A program made the translations under genes and the position numbers. Shown here one piece after another: positions 33,696 through 41,662 of a stretch of 47,186 bases of DNA (position 1 is the stretch's first letter; every line of letters begins with the position of its first letter). The DNA is from Xanthomonas boreopolis (lineage in GTDB: Bacteria; Pseudomonadota; Gammaproteobacteria; Xanthomonadales; Xanthomonadaceae), in assembly GCA_014654535.1 (NCBI GenBank), contig BNBA01000033.1, positions 1 through 47,186 on the forward strand, given 5' to 3'. The notes under the pieces were generated by a model that saw only the letters and a program-made list of their open reading frames with translations, was not told where the DNA came from and searched no databases.

Positions 33696-34750
33696 TTCGC
33701 CGTGTCCTCTTGGAGGCTGTCGATCCAGGCCAGCGCCAGCCGCGGCCAGGCCGCGGTGGTCAGGCCGGCGGTGCCGCGCGTGCCGAAACCGTGGCCGCCG
33801 CGCGGGAACAGGTGCATTTCCGCCGGCACCCCGGCGCGGCGCAGCGCGTCGTAGAACAGCAGGCTGTTCTCCACCGGCACGACGGCGTCGTCCTGCGCGT
33901 GCACCAGGAAGGTGGGCGGCGTGCGCGCGTCGACCCGGTTCTGCAGCGAGTAGCGCCGCACCGTTCCGGCGTCGGGCGCGTCGCCGAGCAGGTGCCGGCG
34001 CGAACCGGGATGGGCGATGGGTGCGGAGGCTTCGCATTCGCCCGCCGCGGCGGCGCAGCGCGATGCCTGGCCCATGTCGATCACCGGATAGACCAGCAGC
34101 TGGAAGTCCGGGCGCGCGCTCAGGCGATCGGCGGCGTCCTGCACCGGGTAGCTGCGTTCGTCGAAGCGGGTGCCGAGGCTGGCGGCGACATGCCCGCCGG
34201 CGGAGAAGCCCATCACGCCGACCCGGTGCGGATCGATGCCGAACGCGGCGGCGCGGGCGCGGATCAGCCGGATCGCGCGCTGCGCGTCCGCCAACGGCAC
34301 GTCGCGGCCCTGCGGGTGGCCCTCGCCCGGCAGCCGGTAGCGCAGCACGAACAGGGTGATCCCGCCGGCCTCGGCGAACGCCGGCACCAGCGCCGAACCT
34401 TCCTTGTCGAGCACGATGCGCTGGTAGCCGCCGCCGGGCGCGACCAGCAGCGCGGTGCCGTTCGGCCGCGCCGGTCGGTACACCACCAGGTAGGGCCGCG
34501 CGACGCCTTCGATATAGCGGTCGGGCAAGGCCGGATCGGCGCTGCGCTCGAGGATGCGCTGCGGCATCGCCAACGGCGCATCGCCCGGCGCGAGCCCGCC
34601 CGGCCACAGCTCGATCCGGCTGGCCGCCTCGGCGGCGGTGTCCGCCGAGACCGCCGGTTGCGCCAGGGCCGGCCAGGCCGGCGCGAAGAACAGCAAGGCC
34701 AAGGCCAGGCGCCCGGCCGGACGGCGCCCTCGCGTGCTGCTGGCGTGCAT
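33692..34750 (-). CDS. Exported alpha/beta hydrolase, acetylxylan/pectin-acetylesterase-like
   Basis: A 352-residue alpha/beta hydrolase of the BD-FAE/axe-like group, with a signal peptide (about 1-30, ending ALA). The oxyanion segment is APGGGY (104-109), the nucleophile elbow GFSAGG with S183, the acid around D288 in HAQDDAVVP, and the catalytic histidine H320 in PRGGHGFG. It resembles enzymes that remove acetyl groups from plant polysaccharides. It is the first gene of the minus-strand operon and diverges from the hydratase/TRAP operon, with a putative operator in between. Confidence 0.85.
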   Translation of the reverse strand: MHASSTRGRRPAGRLALALLFFAPAWPALAQPAVSADTAAEAASRIELWPGGLAPGDAPLAMPQRILERSADPALPDRYIEGVARPYLVVYRPARPNGTALLVAPGGGYQRIVLDKEGSALVPAFAEAGGITLFVLRYRLPGEGHPQGRDVPLADAQRAIRLIRARAAAFGIDPHRVGVMGFSAGGHVAASLGTRFDERSYPVQDAADRLSARPDFQLLVYPVIDMGQASRCAAAAGECEASAPIAHPGSRRHLLGDAPDAGTVRRYSLQNRVDARTPPTFLVHAQDDAVVPVENSLLFYDALRRAGVPAEMHLFPRGGHGFGTRGTAGLTTAAWPRLALAWIDSLQEDTAK

Positions 34751-34809
34751 CTACAACCCCTCCCAAGGTCCCCGCGGCACGGCGCCAGGGCGCTTTGCCG
34801 CACTGCACA

Positions 34810-34838
34810 TTGTCAATGACACCGGTTTACCATATACA
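34810..34838 (+). promoter_or_regulatory. Sigma-70-like promoter with a LacI-type operator in its spacer
   Basis: TTGTCA (34810-34815) and TATACA (34833-34838) are separated by exactly 17 bases. The spacer carries TGACACCGGTTTACCA (34817-34832), which shares the TGACACCG core with the sites at 1203, 1361 and 41663. A repressor bound there would block RNA polymerase. TGTCA-A-TGACA (34812-34822) is also an inverted repeat. The 149-base gap is divergent, so the esterase operon on the minus strand may be controlled from the same site. Confidence 0.7.
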
Positions 34839-34899
34839 GACCGCAACGCCACTGTCGATGGGCAGTGCAACAAACCGTCCGAACTCCAGGAGGAACCCT

Positions 34900-35721
34900 T
34901 TGAACCACGACGCCGGCAAACAGGATTCGCCTCCGTCCGCGCTGTCCGGGATCGCCCAGCGCTTTGTCCAGGCGCGGCGCGAAGGCCGGTCGCTGCCCGG
35001 ATTCCCTGGGGAGATCCCGGTGGACATCGAAACCGCCTACCGGGTGCAGGACCTGGCGATCGCCCAGTGGCCGGACCGGGTGGTCGGCTGGAAGGTCGGC
35101 TACATCGCCGCCGAGCGCCGCGACGATTCCGGCGACGACCGCCTGCTCGGCCCGATCTTCTCGCGCGCGCTCTGGGATGCCACCGGTGGCATCGTCGAGT
35201 TCCCGGTGTTCGTCGGCGGCTTCGGCGCGGTCGAGGCCGAGTACGTGCTGCGCCTGGACGCCGATGCGCCGGCCGGCAAGCTGCACTGGACGCCCGAGGA
35301 GGCGGCCGCGGTACCGTCCACCCTGTTCACGGGCGTGGAGATCGCCAGCAGCCCGTTGGCCACGATCAACGAGCTGGGCCCGCGCGTGGTGGTCTCCGAC
35401 TTCGGCAACAACAACGGCCTGATCCTCGGCCCGGAGATCCCGGACTGGCCCGCGCGCGAGGAACGGTCGCTGCGCGCGCAGACGCTGATCGAGGGGCGGA
35501 CGGTCGGCACCGGCGGCGCCACGCTGCTGCCCGGCGGCCTGCGCGCGGCGTTCGCGTTCGCGCTGGGCCGCTCGGCGCGGCGCGGCCGCCCGTTGAAGCG
35601 CGGCGACCTCATCGCCACCGGCAACGCCACCGGCATCCACGACATCAAGGTCGGCGAGCTGGCGACGGTCCGCTTCGAAGGCTGGGGCGACATCCAGTGC
35701 AGGGCGGTCGCCGCCGGCTGA
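34900..35721 (+). CDS. 2-keto-4-pentenoate hydratase / fumarylacetoacetase-like family protein
   Basis: A 273-residue cytoplasmic protein of the MhpD/hydratase-decarboxylase family, which normally acts on 2-hydroxy-dienoates. The start is taken as TTG 34900 because AGGAGG (34888-34893) lies exactly 6 bases before it. ATG 34858 is in frame but has no ribosome site. Visible family features are GWKVGY, the metal-ligand pair VEAEYVL (E-x-E), and LLPGGLRAAFAFALG near the C-terminus. The gene heads the TRAP transporter operon inside a pectin locus, so it probably acts on a keto-deoxy sugar acid or a related dehydration product. Its reaction is unknown and the usual aromatic-degradation role seems unlikely here. 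Confidence 0.75.
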   Translation: MNHDAGKQDSPPSALSGIAQRFVQARREGRSLPGFPGEIPVDIETAYRVQDLAIAQWPDRVVGWKVGYIAAERRDDSGDDRLLGPIFSRALWDATGGIVEFPVFVGGFGAVEAEYVLRLDADAPAGKLHWTPEEAAAVPSTLFTGVEIASSPLATINELGPRVVVSDFGNNNGLILGPEIPDWPAREERSLRAQTLIEGRTVGTGGATLLPGGLRAAFAFALGRSARRGRPLKRGDLIATGNATGIHDIKVGELATVRFEGWGDIQCRAVAAG

Positions 35722-35760
35722 ATTCCCACACCGGATCATGAGCAGCGCGGGAGGGCGCGG

Positions 35761-36759
35761 ATGATCACACGCAGAGGTTTGCTCGGTGCCGGCATCGGCG
35801 CCGCACTGGCCGCGCCGCTGGGCGCGGCCCGGGCCATCACCCGGGTGCCGGGCGGCCAGCTGTTGACCGCCACCGACGTGCACGTGGCCGACTACCCCAC
35901 CGTCGAGGCGGTGCGCTGGATCGGCCAGCAGCTGGAGAGCGAGACCGGCGGCCGGCTGAAGCTGCGCCTGTACCACTCCGGCCAGCTCGGCCGCGAGGCC
36001 GAGGCGATCGACATGGCGCGCTTCGGCGCCATCGACATCACCCGCGTGTACTCCGGCGCGCTCAACAACGCCTTCCCGCTGACCCAGGCGCTGTGCCTGC
36101 CGTACGTGTTCGACTCGGTCGCGCACCTGCGCCGCGCCCTCGACGGCGAGGTCGGCGAGACGGTGCTGCGCGGGTTCGAGGCGCGCGGCCTGGTCGGGCT
36201 GGCGATCTACGATTCCGGCGCGCGCTGCTTCTACAACACCAAGCACCCGATCGTGGAGCCGCGCGACCTGCATGGCCTGAAGGTGCGCGTGGCCAACTCC
36301 GACATCTTCATCCGGCTCATGCGCCTGCTCGGCGCCAATCCCACGCCGATGTCGCTGGGCGAGACCTTCTCGGCGATGGAAACGCACATGATCGACGGCG
36401 CCGAGAACAACATGCGCAGCTTCCAGTCCAGCCGCCATTTCGAGGCGGCGCGGTTCTGGTCGCAGAGCGAGCACTCCTACGCGCCGGACATCCTGGTGAT
36501 GTCGCGCGCCAGCTTCGAGGCGCTGGAACCGGCCGACCGCGAGCGCATCGTGCGCCTGGCGCGCGCGTCGGTGCCGGTGATGCGCCGCCTCTGGGACGAT
36601 TCCGAGGACGCCGCGCGCCGCGCCGTGGTCGCCCACGGCGTCAAGACCAACGACGTCGACATGGCGGCCTTCCGCAAGGCCGCCCAGCCCCTGCTCGACG
36701 AATACCACCGGCGCCCCGAGATCGAGGCGCTGTACCGCCGCATCCGCGACCTGGCCTGA
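35761..36759 (+). CDS. dctP: TRAP transporter substrate-binding protein, DctP family
   Basis: A 332-residue periplasmic binding protein for a TRAP transporter. The N-terminus MITRRGLLGAG is a Tat-like signal. The DctP pattern GGRLKLRLYHSGQLG, the ARG-type ligand region LHGLKVRVANSDIF (R carboxylate-binding) and MIDGAENNMRSF are visible. TRAP systems take up organic acids with sodium, and in pectin loci commonly carry uronates or unsaturated di-uronates. Start ATG at 35761 with GGGAGGGCGCGG before it. The gene is followed 11 bases later by dctQ. The exact ligand is inferred from context. Confidence 0.88.
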   Translation: MITRRGLLGAGIGAALAAPLGAARAITRVPGGQLLTATDVHVADYPTVEAVRWIGQQLESETGGRLKLRLYHSGQLGREAEAIDMARFGAIDITRVYSGALNNAFPLTQALCLPYVFDSVAHLRRALDGEVGETVLRGFEARGLVGLAIYDSGARCFYNTKHPIVEPRDLHGLKVRVANSDIFIRLMRLLGANPTPMSLGETFSAMETHMIDGAENNMRSFQSSRHFEAARFWSQSEHSYAPDILVMSRASFEALEPADRERIVRLARASVPVMRRLWDDSEDAARRAVVAHGVKTNDVDMAAFRKAAQPLLDEYHRRPEIEALYRRIRDLA

Positions 36760-36770
36760 AGACGTTCCCG

Positions 36771-37310
36771 ATGACCGAGACCGCCTCCGATACCGCCGCC
36801 ACCTACGTGCCGCCCCCGGCACAACGTGCGCTGGACCGCTTGTCCGACCTCGCCATCTACATCGCCGCCGCCTCCCTGCTGGGACTGGTGGTGGTGCAGG
36901 GCTGGCAGGTCTTCACCCGCTACGTGCTCAACGACTCGCCGAGCTGGACCGAGCCGGTCACGCTGCTGCTGCTGAGCACCGCGATGAGCCTGGGCGCCGC
37001 CGCCGGCGTGCATACCAACCGCCACTTCGGCTTCTTCCTGCTGGCCGAGAAGTTCCCCGAAGGCGGCCGTCGCGCGCTTGAGGCGCTGCGCGCGCTGGTG
37101 ATGGCCGCCATCGGCGCGGTCATCGCCTGGTGGAGCGCGCGCCTGCTGCTGGACGGGCTGGACATCAAGATCGCCGGCGCGCGGATGCCGCAGAGCATCA
37201 ACTACCTGCCATTGGCGCTCGGCGGCGCGCTGATGTGCGTGTTCGCGCTGTACCGCGCCTGGCGCGCGGTGCGCCCGTCGCCCGCCGGCACCGTCGAAGG
37301 GGAGCACTGA
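36771..37310 (+). CDS. dctQ: TRAP transporter small permease, DctQ family
   Basis: A 179-residue inner-membrane protein with four helices: AIYIAAASLLGLVVVQGWQVFTRYVL, EPVTLLLLSTAMSLGAAAGV, LVMAAIGAVIAWWSARLLL and INYLPLALGGALMCVFALYRAW. The SWTEPVTLLLL stretch with the family's conserved W-x-E is present. It forms a complex with DctM. It starts 11 bases after dctP and ends 3 bases before dctM, so the three genes are one transcription unit. Confidence 0.88.
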   Translation: MTETASDTAATYVPPPAQRALDRLSDLAIYIAAASLLGLVVVQGWQVFTRYVLNDSPSWTEPVTLLLLSTAMSLGAAAGVHTNRHFGFFLLAEKFPEGGRRALEALRALVMAAIGAVIAWWSARLLLDGLDIKIAGARMPQSINYLPLALGGALMCVFALYRAWRAVRPSPAGTVEGEH

Positions 37311-37313
37311 GCC

Positions 37314-38597
37314 ATGGCGATCACCCTGCTGTTGGGCCTGTTCGTCGTCCTGATGGCCGTCGGCGTGCCGGTGGCCTACGCGCTGGCCGTGGCCGCGCTG
37401 GCGACGCTGCTGTACCTGGACCTGCCCAGCGTCGTGCTGGTGCAGCAGATCTCCGCCGGTTCCGGCTCGGCGTCGCTGATCGCGATCCCGTTGTTCATCT
37501 TCGCCGGCGAGCTGATGCTGCGCGGCGGCATCTCCGAGCGCCTGATCGCGCTGGCGGCCTCGCTGGTGGGGCGCATGCGCGGCGGCCTGGGCCAGGTCAG
37601 CGTGCTGTCCTCGCTGTTCTTCGGCGGCGTGTCCGGCTCGGCGATCGCCGACGTGTCGGCGGTCGGCGGCACGATGATCCCGCAGATGGTCAAGCGCGGC
37701 TACGACCGCGACTTCGCGGTCAACGTCAGCATCACCGCGGCGCTGGTCGCGCTGCTGGTGCCGCCTTCGCACAACCTGATCCTGTTCTCGGCCGCGGCCG
37801 GCGGCGGCATCTCCATCGCCGACCTGTTCGCCGCCGGCATCGTGCCCGCGCTGCTGATGACCGTGGCGATGATGGTGACCGGCTACGCGGTGGCGCGCCA
37901 TCGCGGCTACGGCACCGAGCCGTTCCCGGGCTGGCGCGCGGTGCTGCTGCGCCTGGTCGGCGCGCTGCCGGGCCTGGGCCTGGTGCTGCTGATCTTCGTC
38001 GGCATCCGCGCCGGCATCTTCACCGCGGTGGAGAGCGCGGCGATCGCCGTGGTCTACGCGTTGCTGGTCACTGCGATCCTGTACCGCCAGCTGCGCTGGG
38101 CCGAGTTCTTCGCGGCGGTCACGCACGCCGCGCGCACCACCGGCGTGATCCTGTTCGTGATCGCGACCGCGGCGGTGTTCGGCTGGCTGCTGGCCTACCT
38201 GCAGGTGCCGGCGGCGGCGGTGGAGTTCCTGCAGCGCTTCGCCGACAGCGAGCGCACGGTGCTGGCGATGATCGTGGTGATCCTGCTGGTGCTGGGCATG
38301 TTCATGGACCTGGCGCCGAAGATCCTGATCTGCACGCCGATCTTCCTGCCGGTGGTCAAGGCCTACGGCGTGGACCCGGTGCATTTCGCGCTGGTGATGG
38401 TGCTGGCCGGCGGCATCGGCCTGATCACCCCGCCGGTGGGCTCGGTGCTGTTCATCGGCACCGCGATCGGCAAGATCAGCATCACCGATTCGATGCGCAC
38501 GATCTGGCCGTTCTGGCTGGCCGCGCTGGCCGTGCTGCTGATCGTGACGTTCTTCCCGCAGCTCTCGCTGTGGCTGCCGGCGTTGCTGCGCGGGTGA
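37314..38597 (+). CDS. dctM: TRAP transporter large permease, DctM family
   Basis: A 427-residue inner-membrane protein with about 12 hydrophobic segments that forms the sodium-driven transport channel. The family signature FFGGVSGSAIADVSAVGGTMIPQMVKRGYDRDFA and VPPSHNLILFSAAAGGGISIADLFAAGIVPALLM are present, as are LGMFMDLAPKILICTPIFLPVV and GLITPPVGSVLFIGTAI, the second substrate/ion-binding hairpin. Length is standard. It closes the dctPQM set and is followed by a REP doublet and the GH43 gene. Confidence 0.92.
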   Translation: MAITLLLGLFVVLMAVGVPVAYALAVAALATLLYLDLPSVVLVQQISAGSGSASLIAIPLFIFAGELMLRGGISERLIALAASLVGRMRGGLGQVSVLSSLFFGGVSGSAIADVSAVGGTMIPQMVKRGYDRDFAVNVSITAALVALLVPPSHNLILFSAAAGGGISIADLFAAGIVPALLMTVAMMVTGYAVARHRGYGTEPFPGWRAVLLRLVGALPGLGLVLLIFVGIRAGIFTAVESAAIAVVYALLVTAILYRQLRWAEFFAAVTHAARTTGVILFVIATAAVFGWLLAYLQVPAAAVEFLQRFADSERTVLAMIVVILLVLGMFMDLAPKILICTPIFLPVVKAYGVDPVHFALVMVLAGGIGLITPPVGSVLFIGTAIGKISITDSMRTIWPFWLAALAVLLIVTFFPQLSLWLPALLRG

Positions 38598-38604
38598 GTG
38601 ATGT

Positions 38605-38676
38605 CGTGGGAGGGACTTCAGTCCCGACAGGGGCCTTGCCGGTAAAGCTCGTCGCGACTGAAGCCGCTCCTACGGA
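38605..38676. repeat. REP doublet between dctM and the GH43 gene
   Basis: GTGGGAGGGACTTCAGTCCC, then GACAGGGGCCTTGCCGG, then GCGACTGAAGCCGCTCCTAC as the inverted arm. Its presence inside the probable operon could reduce readthrough or stabilise the upstream mRNA. Family members also sit at 22641, 28770 and 40275. Confidence 0.75.
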
Positions 38677-38704
38677 AAAGCAGGGATTCTTCGGAGGAAA
38701 AACG

Positions 38705-40267
38705 ATGCGCAAGTGGAACCTGTGGGTACTCCTGGCCGCGTTGGCCTGCGCCAGCGCGCACGCCGCCGAGTGGAAGCGCGGCATCGAGAACCAGCGCATC
38801 GCCGACCTCGGCGACGGCACCTTCCTCAACCCGGTGCTGGCCGGCGACCATCCCGACCCGTCGGTGCTGAAGGACGGCGACGACTACTACATGACGCTGT
38901 CCTCGTTCGACGCCTATCCCGGCCTGCCGCTGTGGCACTCGCGCGACCTGGTCAACTGGCAGCCGATCGGCCACGCGATCCGCACCAACGTCGGCGCGAT
39001 CTGGGCGCCCGACCTGATCAAGCACGAGGGCCGCTACTACATCTACTTCCCCGCGCGTCGCGGCGAGACCGGCACGCGCAGCAACTTCGTGGTCTGGGCC
39101 GACCGCATCGAGGGGCCGTGGAGCGAGCCGATCGACATCGGCCTGGGCAAGTACATCGATCCCGGCCATGCGGTCGGCGAGGACGGCAAGCGATACCTGT
39201 TCCTGAGCGGCGGCGACTACGTGCAGCTGTCCGACGACGGCCTGAGGGTGGTCGGCACGCCCAGGCACGTCTACGACGGCTGGAAGTACCCGGAAGAATG
39301 GGACGTGGAGGCCTACGCGCAGGAAGGCCCCAAGATCACCCGCCACAACGGCTGGTACTACATGACCACCGCGGTCGGCGGCACCGCCGGCCCGCCCACC
39401 GGGCACATGGTGATCACCGCGCGCTCGCGCTCGATCCACGGGCCCTGGGAGAACGCGCCCAACAACCCGATCACGCGCACCGTCAGCCGCGACGAACCGT
39501 GGTGGTCGCGCGGCCACGCCACGCTGGTGGAAGGCACCGACGGGCGTTGGTGGATGATGTACCACGGCTACGAGAACGGCTTCTGGACGCTCGGCCGGCA
39601 GGCCTTGCTCGATCCGATCGAGTGGACGCCGGACGGCTGGTTCGTCGCCAAGGGCGGCGATCTCGGCAAGCCGCTGAAGAAGCCCAGCGGCGAGGCGGTG
39701 CCGCATGGCCTGGCGCTGTCGGACGACTTCACCTCCGGCAAGCTCGGTCCGCAGTGGTCGTTCTTCGATCCGGCCCGCGACGAGTACGCACGGCTCGCGT
39801 TCGGCGACGGCGTGATGACGCTGCAGGGCAAGGGCCGCCAGCCGCGCGACAGCTCGCCGCTGACTCTCACCGCGACCGACCCGGCCTACCAGTTCGAGGT
39901 CGAGCTGGAGATCGAACCGGGCGCGCAGGGCGGCGCGCTGCTGTTCTACAGCGAGCGGCTCTACGCCGGCGTCGGCAGCAACGGCGAGAACTTCATCATG
40001 CACCGCTACGGCGAGGAACGGCCGGCGAGCCTGGCGCCGAGCGCCCGCGGCGGCAGGCTGTGGCTGCGCATCACCAACGACCGCCACATCGTCACCATCC
40101 ACAGCAGCCCCGACGGCAAGCGGTGGACCAAGTACCCGGTGCAGATGGAGGTGTCCGGCTACCACCACAACGTCGCCGGCAAGTTCCTGGCGCTGAAGCC
40201 GGCGCTCTACGCCGCCGGCAACGGCAAGGTGCATTTCCGCCACTTCCGCTACCGGGCGTTGGACTGA
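38705..40267 (+). CDS. Glycoside hydrolase family 43 (arabinosidase/xylosidase) with C-terminal beta-sandwich
   Basis: A 520-residue exported enzyme. Signal peptide about 1-21. The N-terminal five-bladed beta-propeller (about 35-335) carries the GH43 residues: D51 in AGDHPDPS (general base), D in GKYIDPGHAV (pKa modulator) and E in YAQEGPKI (general acid). The C-terminal part (about 345-520, LSDDFTSGKLGPQWSFF) is a jelly-roll domain of the kind often found after GH43. It probably removes arabinose or xylose from rhamnogalacturonan side chains in the periplasm. The ATG follows GGAGGAAAAAC. It sits after the TRAP genes, separated by a REP doublet, so it may be partly uncoupled. Confidence 0.85.
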   Translation: MRKWNLWVLLAALACASAHAAEWKRGIENQRIADLGDGTFLNPVLAGDHPDPSVLKDGDDYYMTLSSFDAYPGLPLWHSRDLVNWQPIGHAIRTNVGAIWAPDLIKHEGRYYIYFPARRGETGTRSNFVVWADRIEGPWSEPIDIGLGKYIDPGHAVGEDGKRYLFLSGGDYVQLSDDGLRVVGTPRHVYDGWKYPEEWDVEAYAQEGPKITRHNGWYYMTTAVGGTAGPPTGHMVITARSRSIHGPWENAPNNPITRTVSRDEPWWSRGHATLVEGTDGRWWMMYHGYENGFWTLGRQALLDPIEWTPDGWFVAKGGDLGKPLKKPSGEAVPHGLALSDDFTSGKLGPQWSFFDPARDEYARLAFGDGVMTLQGKGRQPRDSSPLTLTATDPAYQFEVELEIEPGAQGGALLFYSERLYAGVGSNGENFIMHRYGEERPASLAPSARGGRLWLRITNDRHIVTIHSSPDGKRWTKYPVQMEVSGYHHNVAGKFLALKPALYAAGNGKVHFRHFRYRALD

Positions 40268-40274
40268 CGGCACC

Positions 40275-40332
40275 CGTGGGAGCGGCTTCGGCCGCGGCCG
40301 GGCCTTGCAGGGCAGCCCCGCCGCTCCTACGG
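40275..40332. repeat. REP doublet between the GH43 gene and the LacI gene
   Basis: GTGGGAGCGGCTTCGGCCGC, then GGGCCTTGCAGGG, then GCCCCGCCGCTCCTACGG as a shortened inverted arm. It belongs to the same family as the doublets at 22641 and 38605. Confidence 0.7.
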
Positions 40333-40381
40333 ACGCCTGGCCCAGCGGCTAGAATTCCCCCATTCCAACCGGTCACCCACC

Positions 40382-41440
40382 ATGCCGCGCAAGAAAGCCG
40401 AAGAGCCCGCGTCGGGCCTGCCCAAGGGCAAGGCGGCGACCATCAACGACATCGCCCGCCTGTCCGGTGTCTCCAAGAAGACCGTCTCGCGGATCATCAA
40501 CAACTCGCCGCTGGTGCGGCAGGACACCCGCGAGAAGGTCGAGGCGCTGATGCGCGAGGTCGGCTACGCGCCCGACCCGCTCGCGCGCGGGCTGGCGTTC
40601 CGCCGCTCGTTCCTAATCGGCATGGTCTACGACAACCCGACCGCGCAGTACATCGTGGACATGCAGTACGGCGCGCTCGACGCGCTGCGCGGCTCCAGCT
40701 TCGAGCTGGTGGTGCACCCGTGCGACACCCGCAGCCCCGGCTACATCGAGGGCGTGCGCCGCTTCGTGCAGGCGCAGAAGCTGCACGGCGTGATCCTGGT
40801 GCCGCGCGCCTCCGAGGACCAGGCGCTGGCCGACATGCTCGCCGAGATCGGCTGCCGCTACACCCGCATCGCCTCGGTGGCGCTGGACACCACCTCGCAG
40901 ACGGTGATCACCCACGACCGCGACGGCGCCGCCGAGGCCGCCGACTACCTGCTCTCGCTCGGCCATCGCGACATCGCCCTGGTCACCGGTCCCAGCGCCT
41001 ACCGCTCCTCGATCGAGCGCACCGGCGGCTTCCTCGAGGCCTTGCAGCGGCGCGGCATCGAACTGCCGCCGGAACGCGTGGTCGAGGCGGGCTACACCTT
41101 CGAGTCCGGCGTGGCCGCGGCCGAGAAGCTGCTGCTCGGCAGCAAGCGGAGGCCGACCGCGATCTTCACCGGTAACGACGAGATGGCCGCCGGTATCTAC
41201 AAGGTGGCCCTGCGCGCCGGCATCAGCATCCCGCGCCAGCTCTCGGTGATCGGCTACGACGACAGCTCGCTGGCCTCGCGGCTGTGGCCGCCGCTGACCT
41301 CGGTGCGCCGCCACACCCGCGACACCGGCCGTACCGCCGCGGCGATGCTGATCCAGCCGGAAGGCACGCCGATGCTGCCCACCGCCAGCGTGCGCCCGCA
41401 CTTGATCGTCAGGGATTCCTGCCAGCCCCCGGAGGACTGA
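40382..41440 (+). CDS. LacI-family transcriptional regulator, probable repressor of the pectin regulon
   Basis: A 352-residue regulator. The N-terminal helix-turn-helix with hinge lies at residues 20-67 (TINDIARLSGVSKKTVSRIINNSPLV). The C-terminal sugar-binding domain spans about 75-345. It is the only LacI protein in the window and is encoded between the transport and kdu genes, so it probably binds the shared TGACACCG-N4/5-(C/T)CA sites and responds to a KDG-pathway intermediate. That role parallels KdgR regulators, but no ligand is shown. A possible -10, TAGAAT (40350-40355), and an ACCGGT (40368-40373) precede the ATG, so autoregulation is possible. The last codons form one arm of a 22-bp inverted repeat. 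Confidence 0.88.
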   Translation: MPRKKAEEPASGLPKGKAATINDIARLSGVSKKTVSRIINNSPLVRQDTREKVEALMREVGYAPDPLARGLAFRRSFLIGMVYDNPTAQYIVDMQYGALDALRGSSFELVVHPCDTRSPGYIEGVRRFVQAQKLHGVILVPRASEDQALADMLAEIGCRYTRIASVALDTTSQTVITHDRDGAAEAADYLLSLGHRDIALVTGPSAYRSSIERTGGFLEALQRRGIELPPERVVEAGYTFESGVAAAEKLLLGSKRRPTAIFTGNDEMAAGIYKVALRAGISIPRQLSVIGYDDSSLASRLWPPLTSVRRHTRDTGRTAAAMLIQPEGTPMLPTASVRPHLIVRDSCQPPED

Positions 41441-41467
41441 CCGAAGGTCAGTCCTCCGGGGGCTGGC
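41421..41467. terminator. Perfect 22-bp inverted repeat overlapping the end of the LacI gene
   Basis: Bases 41421-41442 are perfectly complementary to 41446-41467 with a GAA loop. The left arm begins GCCAGCCCCCGGAGGACT and holds the last codons and the TGA stop of the regulator gene. No T-run follows. Such a stable stem could stop exonuclease decay or terminate with Rho. The length and perfection are unusual for a terminator. Confidence 0.6.
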
Positions 41468-41662
41468 GGGGAAGCGCCGTCCGCTGTGCGGCCGGCGCCC
41501 CGAAGTTCGCGCAGCGAACTTCGGGCCCCTTCCTCGCCTCGCCTATCCCCGCGCCTTCGGCGCGCCCCCTTAACAAAGGGGGCTTTCCTCCAGTGACCTT
41601 GATGCGATCGGCCTGCGCCGGCGCTGGCGGCAGGCAGGCATCCCCCACCTTGCACCGCAAAA
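41468..41662. other. Intergenic stretch with several hairpins before kduI
   Basis: There is no gene here. A perfect CGAAGTTCGC-GCA-GCGAACTTCG stem occurs near 41501-41523. A terminator-like GCCCCCTT (41564-41571) with AAGGGGGC (41576-41583) and loop AACA is followed by TTTCCTC, and probably ends transcription from the LacI side. The rest (41590-41660) has no recognisable feature except the promoter region that follows. Confidence 0.5.
41564..41589 (+). terminator. Terminator-like hairpin upstream of kduI
   Basis: GCCCCCTT-AACA-AAGGGGGC (41564-41583), an 8-bp GC-rich stem followed by TTTCCT. It separates the LacI transcription unit from kduI. Confidence 0.55.

Noticed and set aside
40361-40380. 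A fifth copy of the shared operator just before the LacI gene (ACCGGT at 40368-40373).
   Set aside because: Only the central ACCGGT matches; the TGACACCG core and the CCA end are missing, so it is listed only as a possibility in the regulator entry.
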